DNA of 64,000 bases, taken from an uncultured Actinomycetes bacterium (GTDB lineage Bacteria; Actinomycetota; Actinomycetes; Nanopelagicales; Nanopelagicaceae). A program made the position numbers and the translations under genes. The DNA is taken from contig CAIPAI010000057.1 in NCBI GenBank assembly GCA_903863015.1, forward strand, positions 62,001-126,000. The letters are read 5' to 3'. Position 1 is the stretch's first letter. Every line of letters starts with the position of its first letter. Shown here in pieces: positions 10,101 through 22,100 of this stretch. The notes under the pieces were generated by a model. That model ran no database searches. It was given only the letters and a program-made list of their open reading frames with translations, and had not been told where the DNA came from.

Positions 10101-13100
10101 ATCAACTACCTCTCAGTGGGTGACTCGGTAACCGTCACTGGGTTTGCCACCGCGGCAAATAACGTGACCAACGGCTTAGTCACCGGCGTCACCTCCACAT
10201 ACTTTGATGTAGTTGTATCTACCTCGGCGACTACGATCACGGCAGCTGCTACTGCGAGTATCGTCACTGCCGATGCTGTTCTCGCCGGCACTCCGGTTGC
10301 GACCGCCAGCGGATCAGCCATCGCTACGAGCAATGGTTCGGCTGTGATCACGGGTGCGGTCAGTGACGGAACTCGAATCACTTATACCGCCACGAACTCA
10401 TTAACCCCCGGACAAGTGGTCACTATTGCAGGCGTCAATCCCGCTGCCTTCAACTTCGCCTCTGCGGTTGTGGATTCCGCCACCGCGACGTCGTTCTCCG
10501 TTCTGAGTAGCGCCACTGGCGTATGGGGAGCCTCCTCTTCGACCGCGCAAGTATTTTTCAACGGTTCAGTCGTTACCTACGGGACGTATTCCGGACTCGG
10601 TGGAACTGCTACCGCTTACGGCTCGTACGCGTTGAACGGAATTGCCACCCCGACAACGACGGCCTATTCGTCGGCTACGGGTCACTTCTACTCGCGACAG
10701 GCAACTGCTTGGGTTTGGAGCACTGCAAATTCGCAAGCCCCCTTGAACTATTTTGGTGGCGCGCAAGGTTACTTAGCCACTCTTAACGCGGCCGGAGAGA
10801 GCACCACGGTTCAAAGCGTGATGCAACCAAACGAGCGCTATTGGGTCGGTGCATCCGACTCGGTCTCTGAAGGAACGTGGCGTTGGATGGGTCTTGATTC
10901 GTATGCTCCCATCGTCAATAACACCACGGTCGCGATTACGGCCGTCAGCGCATCGGGTGCGCGTGTTACCTATACCGCGGCAAATAATTTTCAGCCTGGT
11001 CAGGTCGTCAATATCTCCGGCATTACGAATTCGGTAGCGCCGAATACCTTCAACCTCAGCGGCGTGACGATCGATAGTGCGACTTCAACGTCGTTCTCTG
11101 TGTTGAATTCGGCAACCGGTGCTTACTCTTCGGGCGGTGCCGCTTCGCTGGTAAATAGAGCCTTTGGTAAGCCATCTACTGCGGGAATTTCAAATAATTA
11201 TGCTTACGCAAATTACGGTCCACTTTCCGGTACCACTCCTGTAGCAATCACTGCGGCGGTGGGCACCGGAACTCGTGTCACCTACACGACGAGCACCACT
11301 CCTCTCAATGGATTTGCACCCGGTCAAATCGTCACGATCACGGGCATCCTTCCGCAGGTTCTCAACTTAACGAACGTAGTTGTCGACACCGCCACCGCCA
11401 ACACCTTCTCAGTACTCAGTAACGTCATTGGCAACTGGTCTTCAGGCGGGTTCGCTTACGCGGGCGGTCTCCTTGCCGACGACAATGGTGGGCTATCGCT
11501 TACTTCGGCCGTGGAGTACATGCCCATCAACTGGTCAATGACCAAGCAAGTGCTCGTAACCCCACAAGCGACCGGCTATCAATTTTCTACTCTCACTTTC
11601 ACTCCATGCGGTGCCACTGGCACGTCTGGACCAGCGCTCAGTTCCTGCACCTCTTCATATACGGCGACTGTGCCCACACCATGGATCGGCAACACCAACT
11701 ATTTCAACGTGACTAGCGGAATCCAAACATGGACAGTTCCTCGTGGCGATACGTACACGGTCACGATTGCCGGCGCCAAGGGCGGACAGTCAACAACGGG
11801 CGCTGGATATGGTGCCAAGTACACCGCTGATATTTACTTCGCTGCGGGTGAAAAGATAAAGATTCTCGTCGGGCAAGCTGGCGCTGGCTATGTGAATTTC
11901 AGCGGTGGTGGCGGCGGTACTTTTATCGTGAGCGCAACCGATAACGCGCCAATTTTTATTGCTGGCGGCGGCGGCGGCGCGGGTAATGATGGATTGACGT
12001 ATGCGTCTGCTAACGCACCGAATTCCACTATTGGTGGAGTGGGCGCCACAAACACTTCAGCCGCTGCAACTGCCGGTGCCGGCGGCGCCTCCGGTGCTTA
12101 CAGTGCAGGTGGTGGCGGCTACCGCACCGATGGACTCTGCCCTACTGGATGGTGCGGTTACGGACAAGGTTTGTCATTCCTCAGCGCCGGTGTCGGCGGA
12201 GCCAGTTCATCGGGTGCTGGTTATGGTGGGTTCGGTGGCGGTGCCTCCGGTTATAACTCCACACCCGCCGGCGGTGGCGGCGGTGGTGGTTACTCTGGTG
12301 GTTCAGGTGGAAACTCTTGGACGTCAACGGGAGTTAACGGAGCGGTCACTTATGTAAATGGTGCTGGTGGCGGAGGTAGTTCTTACTTCATCAACGGCCT
12401 CGTTAACGCAAGCTACGAAACGAATACCGCTTCCAACGGCTATGTCACCATCACTGCCAAAAATCTTTCAAATGCAGTCGTGGTTCCGGCTCCGGCAACT
12501 TCTATTACTCCGGTGGTTACCGATATACCCGCTATCTCTGGAAACCTGGCCGTTGGCGACGTTCTGACCGCGACTTCGGGTAATTGGAGTGGATCTCCGA
12601 TGCCAAGTTTTGTGTATCAGTGGCAGAATTCATTTGATGGTGTGAATTACTCCAATATCTCTGGAGCGGCCGGAAGCACATACACGCTTACAAGTTTTGA
12701 TCTTAACAAGCGCATTCGCGTTCAGGTGACTGCCATTAACTTTATCGGGCGAGCTACTTCAACTTCGGCATCAACAGAAGCAATCATGTCGATCGGCAAT
12801 CAAGTCTTTACATCGTGCGGACTCATCGGAACATTTGGTCCGGCTACGGCAGCACAGTGTAAGAGTGGTTATGGCAACACCACTTGGGCGCCAGCGATGA
12901 ACAATGCGACCACGCTCGATGTAAATAGCGGATTCCAATACTGGAAGGTCCCAGTCACTGGCACCTATCGCATTACCGCAATTGGTTCATCAGGCTCGAG
13001 TACCAAAGCGCCCGCAGCGCTCTTGGGTTCGTACGGTGCGCAAGCTTCAGGTGATGTGCAACTTATCGCTGGACAAGTGTTGAAGATTGCGGTTGGCCAG

Positions 13101-16100
13101 GGCGCGAGCCTTTACTCCACTTGGTACACCCCTGGTGGCGGTGGAACATTCGTCACAAAGGTAGATAACACTCCGCTCGTAGTCGCAGGTGGTGGCGGTG
13201 GTGTCTCACCAAATGTGAGCGTTACCTATCCGGGATATGGCAATGCGCCCACCAGTAATAATTATCGACTGCCATCAACCACTGTTGCCGGTTTTGATGT
13301 CACTGGTGCCCTCGTTACCGATGGCGGTTATGCAATCTATTCCAGCACTAATCCATTAATCGCCGGAGGCTCGGCCACCACCGCTTCGGGTGGAACTGTC
13401 TACACCGGCTATCCGGGAAATGGTCAAGGCGCAGGTGGCGGTTTTGCAACTGACGGTACCAATCCCACCGGTTTAGGGTGGAGCACATACGACAACGGCA
13501 AGGCCTTCATCAATGGCGCTGCCGGCGGCGCTTACGCCAACACTGTGCCTACCACTACCAATCAAACGAGTTACTTCTTTGGAGGCTTTGGTGGTGGTGG
13601 CGGTGCGGATGCGTACGCACCCGGCGGCGGTGGCGGTTGGGCAGGTGGTTCCACCGCATACGGAAATGGTGATAGCCAACAAGCAGCTGGCGGCGGAGGT
13701 TCATTCGTGGCCGCCAGTGCGGCGAACGCATCGATCATGTTGGCGCCCACACTCGGAAGTGGACGAGTAGGAATTTCACTTCTCAGCGGAAACGCGGGCG
13801 CACCTGTACTGGTTACTGCTCCTGTCATCACCACAGTAAATGGTGATACGGCGACCGCTTCGGGCGCGGCACTCACGGTCAACACCGGCACTTATACGAA
13901 CACGCCCACTTCATACTCTTATCGATGGCTCTCATGCCCGGTCTCGCCCGCTACAGGTGCGGCGGCTGGTTGCTCTCCTATCATCACTGCACCTACCGAG
14001 CCACTTGCACTCACTGCCACTTCGGGTAGCGGTCAAGCTACTTTTGCGTGGAGTGCTCCTGCATCAAATGGTGGAAGCGCGATCACTGGTTACACAGTTA
14101 CGGTGGCAAATTCAGATGTCGTGAGTGCCAGCACCATCATTAACGGCCTTAATCACCGCGTGCAATTCGATAGTAACGTTGCTGATCTTTATGGTGCAAC
14201 GACGAGTTCGACTGGTATTGCGTACGCCGCGGCCAAGGTAGGTAACGGCGCAGTCTTCAACGGTACTAATTCCTACTCTTATGTGTTGAAGAACGGTGTA
14301 AACGAAAACTTCAGCTTGAACTTCTGGATGAAGACCACTCAAACTGGAATCAACGGAACCCAGTGGTACCAGGGAACAAGCTTGCTCGATTCTGATGTGT
14401 CGAGCCACATCAACGGATATGGACTATCGCTCATTGGTAGCTCGGTCGCTTTTGGCGTGGGTGATGCAGCAGGGCTCGGAACAACCATTAAATCAACCAC
14501 AGCAGTTAACGACGGGGCCTGGCACTTAGTATCTGCAACCCGAAATGCCACCACGGGACTCATCAAACTTTATGTTGACGGAACTCTTCAGGCGCAGGCT
14601 AGCGCTTCTACGGGAAGTAAAACCGCCACTAGTTATATCTATATGGGTTACTACTCTGCTCTTGGATCAAATTACTTAAATGGCATGCTCGACGACGTAC
14701 GTGTCTATAGTCGTGAACTCACCACCGCCGAAATCGCTTTCCTTCTCAACCAGGGTGGTTCGTGCACAACAAGTGGCGCGCTGACCTGCACCGTAACAGG
14801 CCTCTCAAATGGCGCGACTTATCTTGCATCGCTCACGGCAACGAACGTGGCGGGAGTCGGACCGATTTCTACCTCGGCCACTTTTGTGCCAGGTGGCGCC
14901 TCGGGTACCGCGCCAGCCACACAAATCACACCATCTTCTCCTTACCTCAATACATTCCAACCCACCTCACTAGTGGATCAGAAGTACTTAGTTGTGGAGG
15001 TCACGGCAACTAATGGAACGGCGTCGACAATTGCGTACTCCGCGCCCGTTGGCCCGATCAAGTCGACCTATACCTTTACCTCTTGTGGTGTGAAAGGTCC
15101 TACCGGTCCAGGGTTGAGCAATTGCAACACTGCATACGCCGGTGGCATGGTCTCGAACATTTCTGGTGTCGCCGCCTCTGCACCATCAATCACCGCCATT
15201 TCGGGCGGCATCCAATATTGGACAGTCCCTGTAACCGGTACCTACCGCGTCACTACTCAAGGTGCATCTGGCGCATCGAATAGTGGGTATAACAACGGTG
15301 GATATAGCTCAGTTGTTACGGCAGATGTAAAACTGACGAAGGGCCAAGTGCTCAAAGTCCTCGTGGGTCAAAACCCGTTGAGTTACACCACCTGGACGCA
15401 GGGCGGCGGTGGTGGCTCGTTTGTCACACAACTCGACAACGCTCCATTGGTGATTTCCGGCGGCGGTGCAGGTACGTACACCAGCGCGAATGCGTCGACT
15501 AACCCCTCAACTGCTTGGATTCAAATTCCGGGAAGTACTTTGGTAGGTGGCTTCAACGTCGGTGGCGCCATGGCCACTGCGGGCGGAAACGCGTGGTCCG
15601 GAAATTACGGCTCCACCATAAACTCAGTGCGTGTAGTTGATGCGACTGCGGGACCTGCCTATTACGGAGATTGGACTCCGGGTGCTGGCGGCGGTTTTGT
15701 AGCCAATCTTGCGGCAGTAGCAGCTATGGGCACGCAGGGCTCCATGGGTGGCCAGGGTTATTTGCAAGGCGGAATCGGCGGTCAGGCCAATTACCTCACC
15801 AATGGATATAACGCAGATTGGTCAACCGGTGGTTTCGGTGGTGGCGGTGGTGGTTGGAGCTACGACGCTAACGGTGGCGGCGGCTGGATTGGTGGTGCTG
15901 CAACTTACGGCGGTAGCTACGACATGTACGGTGGCGCTGGTGGTTCATTCGTCGCTAACGGTGCGTCTAATGTTTCAATCATCAAGGCGAGTGCTTTCTC
16001 AAGTGGCCAAGTCTCCTTCGCGCTGCTCACTTCGGTGGCAAATTCCACTGCAACCCCTGCGGTGGCACCAGTGTTCGCGGCATCACAAGGATCAGGTGCT

Positions 16101-19100
16101 ATCGCGGTAGGCGATCAGATTTCGATCACCGCAGGAACTAACTGGAGCAATAATCCAGACAAGTACACATACACGCTTTACTCATGCACAAATCCGAGCG
16201 ATATTACGACCTGCACCGGCGTCGCAAACGGTTCGCAAACCACCACGGCACCACAAGTCTTCATCAAGGTCGCCACGGGGGCCTTTGGCAAATATTTGAT
16301 CGCTCAAGTCACCGCAATTAATTCATTCACCGGTGTTTCGGGGTCGGTGTGGAGCAACGCATCTATAGGCACGGTGCTTCCTGGAGCAGGGGGAGTTGCC
16401 GATGCCACCATTCCGGTCCCTGCATTTATCACCTCCACGCTCTCGTCCACAACGGTTACGTTGATGTGGAGCGCTACTAACTTCGTCGCTGGATATCGGA
16501 TCGAATACCGTTATCGTCCAGTGGGTTCAACGATTCCTTGGGAGAATCTCTCAACACAGGTTTTGGCGGCAAATATTCCTTACGGAACCACTTCATTTAC
16601 TTGGACCCCGCCGCTGCGAGGATATGAGTATCAATTTAATATTCGTGGAACAAACACGCTTGGCGATTTCTCCGAGGCTACGGCTACCGCAACGAACATC
16701 ATCAGCCTTGGAAATTCAGCGACTGCACCTCGCAATCTACGTGCAGATACATTCGCCACCACACAAGGAGGTGCGACACCTCCGGCAGCTGTCACGCTGA
16801 CATGGGAACCACCAGCCACCACCAATGGATATGACCTTCTCGGGTATCGCATCGAAATTGCGCAGAATTCAGCTTTCAACTCGGCTAATCAAGTACTTAC
16901 CACCAATACAGGCACACCTAATCAGCTGACATATCAAGTTCCAGGGCTTCAGAATGGTGTCACTTATTGGTTCCGGGTTGCCGCTATCACTACCTCTCCG
17001 GGCACCGCGGCCATTGGCCTCTACTCCACAACTTTTGCGATGCCCACAGATAATGCGCGGGCGACAACTTCGCTTACCGCCACTGCCGCTGATCGATCCG
17101 TTGCACTCACTTGGGCTGCGCCCACGCCCGGTGGTGGCACTGCAGGCGTTGAGAATGGTGGGCTCTTCACCGGATACTCCATTGAATATTCGACGAGTGC
17201 TGATTTCTCCACGAACGCAGTTGTGGCTTCGCCTAACTTCAGTTCAGGCACATCCTTTACTATTAATGGTCTGGCAAACGGAACGCTCTATTACTTCCGC
17301 ATTCGTGAGATCAGCTCGACTGGCCTTGGATATCCTGCAGTCACTTCGGCAACGCCGTATGGAATGCCGACGGCTCCACTTGGGCTCTCCGCGGTTGCCG
17401 GTGAGCAAAGAGTCGATCTCTCGTGGCAGGCACCGGCTGACAACGGCGGCTCGCCAATTTTGGGTTATGCAATTGAAGCAACAATCAATTACGGCGGAAA
17501 CTATTGGACGGTTGATTGCGGATGCCTTAATTCATACGCCACCGTCCTTACACCTAATACCGGAACCACGGATACTCGCTACACAGTTTCGGGATTAGCA
17601 AACGGCACACAATATGTTTTCCGTGTCTCTGCAGTCACGGCTGCATCACTTGAGTTAGCCACCGGAGTCAACGGTCAGATCGTAGGCGTTGGTGCGCCTG
17701 CGGTAATTCACGCTTCGCCGGTCAGTCTGGCAAGTAATCCATTCACCACGCTTACCGCAACGCCAGGCAATGCAAGCGTTGTCGTTGCTTGGTCAGGCGC
17801 CGCTTCGTCTGGTCGTACCATCGTCGGATATCAGGTGGAGCAGAGCTCTGACGGTGTGAACTTTACGACCGTGATGTCGTATAGCGATGGCACTTCCTAT
17901 ACCGCGACTGGTCTGGTCAACGGAACGACCTACGCCTTCCGTATTACTCCAATGACCAATGCAGGCGCAATGCTCTCTCGGGTGGTCACGGCAACACCGT
18001 TTACTATGCCCGGTGCGCCAGATGAATTGCGTGCTACACCGGGTGCAAACATGGTTGCGCTCTCCTGGAAGCAACCAAACGTTTCTGGAGGAGCAGTAAT
18101 TACTGGCTACCGCGTGAGCTTTGCTACCAGTACCTACCCTGCCCAAGGTAATCAGACCTCTAATTACTTCTTAGTTCCCGCGAGCCAAACGAGTTATGAA
18201 TTCCGTGGTCTATCCAACGGAACTGTTTACGGCTTCATGGTGCAGACGGTCACTGCTCGTGGTGAATCCACCCCAGCAAGTCTCTATGGCGCGGTAATTA
18301 GCGCAGTGCCGAGCGGCGTGCCCAGTGCTCCAAGCCTGCTCATGTTCTCAAGCGTCACACCCACGAGTGCCACGCTCTCTTGGAGCGCACCAGCGCTTAC
18401 GAACGGTCGACCCGTGGTGGCATACAAGGTTGAACGCAGCACTGGAAGCGATTGGGTCACGCTTACTTCAACTACAACCAACACCACATGGCCGATTACA
18501 GGACTCACGCCAAACGTCACTAGTTTCTGGCGGGTAACAGCGATCAACTCAAATGGTCTTGGGGCAGCTGCGCTTGCATCACTGATGCCACCAACTACGA
18601 GTTCTATACGACCAAATGCACCATTGAAACTTAGCGTCGTCAGCGGAGATCGATATCTTGATCTTTCTTGGCAGAAGCCCCTCTATATAAATCCAAGTGC
18701 ATATCGAGTGGAGTACGGAACCGGTACGGGATACGGAATAGTCGTTACGAATAACACGACTGCTACCAGTATCAGAATCGCTGGCCTCATCAATGGTCAG
18801 GTGTACTACGTCAAGGTCACCGCCTACGCAGGTTCGCTTTACGGCGGAGAGAGTACGGGCGAAGGCATTCCATATGCCAAGAGCTTGGCACCACTACGAA
18901 TCTTCGCAGATCCGAGCTTGACCGTCAGCGGTCGAGTGAAGATTGGTTGGACTGCACCGCTAGATACCGGTGGATTAGTGAGCGCAGATTACGAAATTCG
19001 TATGCGTTACTCCACTGATAATTTTGCGACCAGTGCGAACACTTCTAGTTGGGTCACTCTTTCAAGTCCAGCACCGTCGGCGGATCGCTCAATGTATATA

Positions 19101-22100
19101 GACGGGTTGCAAGTAACACGCGATTACGAAGTTTCGGTAGCGCAATGGACGAGCGCCGGGCTGGGCGCACCAGCGATAGTTCGTTTCACGGGGCCAGCAC
19201 CTATTACTCCTTCCGCTCTCACGGGTTTGCTTGCCTCTTATTCATTCGAATCTTCTACAGCCGATAGCGTCGGGGCATATCAACCGGTCACTACGGTTGG
19301 AACCCCAACATATGTGTCGGGGATTGCGGGTAATAGCGCCGTCAATTTCAACGGCTCCACCTATTTCACTATTCCGCGACCAGTGACTGGAAGTTTCTCT
19401 ATCGGTTTCTGGCTTAAGACGACTCAAAGCAATTGCGCCACCGGCGTGTGGGCAAATGGCTGCGGACTAGTTGATGGGGATGTAACTGGTACCACGACAG
19501 ACTTCGGCATCTCGCTTGTGGGAAGCAAAATTGCATTCGGAATTGGTGGCGACACCACTCTTACCTCTAATAAGAGTGTGAATGATGGTGCATGGCATCA
19601 TGTTGTTGGAACCTGGTCGTCAACTGCCAACACCATGTATCTCTACATCGATGGCGTGCAAGATGCCACTGTCGCAAGTTCGATCGGAAATCGCGTAGCC
19701 GCCTCAAATGTTTATATCGGGCGTACTGCGGTGAGCACCACCGGATATTTCAATGGCGCGCTTGATGATCTCAAGTTCTACGAGGGGATACTCTCTGCCG
19801 CCTCGGTAACCACTCTCTATAACTCCGCAACACCTACCTCTGCAGTCTCTAGCTTGCGCGCCTATGCGGCTCCAAGCACTGGATTGCTCACGCTCACGTG
19901 GGATGACCCAGCGATCGGTAGTAGCAAAATTTCTGGATACCGCATTCGCTTCTGGCAACAAGGGTATGGTGGCGCGAGTTCACTTGACTCCCTCATCGCG
20001 ACTTTGGCAGCCGGATACATGTTGGTACCAGCGGTACCAGCGAGTGCGAAGTCGTGGACCGTTGGTGCGGTAACCGAGGGAACTAATTACTACTTCGAAG
20101 TAACTCCTTACTCAGGTAGCGTACTCTCGCCTATCTACGGAACTCCGGCGTACATCCAGAATTATTGGCTCCGCAATATATATGCGCCGCGTGATTTCCG
20201 GGCGACACCGGCAGATAGCAGCGTCACCTTAAACTGGTCTGCTCCCATATCAGTGGGTACTGGTGCTACCACTTCTGGATATCGGATCCAGGCGCGAGAA
20301 AATGGCACGGGTGATAGTGGTTGGTATGACGTCTCTTCCTTGATTCTATCTAGCGACGCCTCGATGATAATTTATGGACTGACAAACGGACAGATGTATG
20401 ACTTCCGCATCGCGGCTATCACAAATAATTGCATTCAGGCCGCAGTTACTTCGAGCACTTCGTGTCAGGGAGATTGGGCGCAGATTAGCGCTATTCCGTT
20501 GGCAGTTTCAGGTGCTCCCAAGTATGCAAGTGCGGTATCGCAAGATAGTGCGATCACCGTGAGTTGGGTCGCACCAGATGCCGCAACTCTCGGCGGTGGC
20601 ACTGTAACCGGCTATCGAATTCGGCTCTCCGAAGCAAATAGTTCTTCCTTTAACACCGTGGTAGCCAACACTGGCGCAGGCGTGACAAGTTATACCTTGA
20701 GCGGACTTACGAATGGCACGATTTACTACATTGAAGTGGCGCCCTGGACAACGGCCTCCACCTCAGTGGGAGCAACCTTCGTGGTATCTGCGGTTCCTGG
20801 TGCAAAAGCGAGCGCCCCAAGAAACCTGATAGCGACTGATTATGTCTCCGGAAGTGGATACGTAAACCTGGCATGGGCCGCACCCTTCTATTCAAATGCA
20901 ACTATCACGGGTTACCGAATTGATCGGAGCTTTGACGGGGTCACTTGGACCACGCTCACAGCAGAACAAGATACGACACTCGGTACTTCGTACAAGGCAT
21001 TCGGACTTACGCGTGGACTATCCGTGCGATTCCGCGTAGCGGCTAACACGCTCTTCGGGGTGGGCGAGTGGAGTACGGTCATGATTACGCCTGTAACAGC
21101 TTCCAAGGGTGTGACAAATGCCAATGCAACTTTGTTGGGATCTAGCAGTTCCAATCTAGTCGTTCGACTCACTTGGTCTCCGCCGGTCGATGCTGGCGGT
21201 TCCACCATTCTTGGTTATCAGTTGGTTTCTTGGAACGTCAGTACCAATACCACCACGACGCTTTCGTCGCAGACTTCGCAGACTTCCTTTGACGTAGAAG
21301 GCGTGACCGCTGGCCACACGTATGAGTTCCGAATTACTCCTATTACTTCTTCGCCGAACGGAACTTCAGAGACTTCCTTCCTGCGCATGACCGTCGGCGT
21401 TGCGCCGACGCAGCCACTCACGCTCTACGCAGTGCCGCAGCCAAGTATTCCAAATCGTGTCTTGCTTAATTGGAGCGCGCCTCTTGATCAGGGGAGTGCC
21501 GCAATTGAGGGCTACAAGGTGGAGCAATCGAGTAATGGCACCGATTTCACCGTTCTGACCGCCAACACTCGCAACACGACAGTGAACTACTTTATTGATG
21601 GATTGACTACTGGAGTTCTCTGGTACTTCCGAGTGAGTGCAGTTTCATCATTCGGAACGAGTCCTCCGAGCAATACTGCCTATGCAGTGATTGCAACACA
21701 GGCTGACGCTCCGACAAATCTCTCTGCAATCGCAGGAGATGCGCAAATTAAATTGAGTTGGTCGCCTCCAGCACGCAACGGTGGAACGGCAATCTACGGT
21801 TACAAAATCGATTACTGCCAGGGTGCCTGTGTTCCAGGAAGTGGCTGGACTCAATTGACGCCGAATACTGGATCCACTTCCACCACCTTCACTTATGGAG
21901 CGTTGTCGCAAGGCGTTCAATATTCGTTCCGAGTAAGTGCGCTCACTGCCAAAGGTGTAGGTAACTTCGCTTATGCCTCTGCGGTAACGCAACGTCTTCC
22001 TCAGGCGCCGGCAAATCTGCGCGCCGCCCAGGCATATTCGCAAGTAACGCTCACGTGGGAGACCGTGGATAACACGATTGATGGACGTGGAACAAATGTT

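Larger units (their letters stand above)
4390..16370 (+). other. N-terminal head of the giant protein: glycine-rich, lectin-like, LamG and Ig-like modules
   Basis: This third-of-a-stalk-sized region has almost no ordinary FN3. Simple glycine-rich domains lie at 4390-5070 and 7390-8070 (SVTVVGGGGGGGGNGG; IDVFTVGGGGGGGENVGG). Three ALK/LTK-like glycine-rich domains begin TFTPCGATGTSGPALSSC (11600-12470), FTSCGLIGTFGPATAAQC (12802-13810) and FTSCGVKGPTGPGLSNC (15070-16045), each with a later WTVP or WKVP motif and GGGGGTF- or GGGGSF-like cores. C-type-lectin-like domains lie at 6070-6604 and 8465-8938 (GYLAT, YWLGASD, NWRAGQPD, WYD). A LamG-like domain is at 6655-7230. Ig-like domains lie at about 5097-5415, 12505-12790 and 16050-16370. 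Families of this kind bind glycans or proteins; actual ligands are unknown. Confidence 0.75.
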
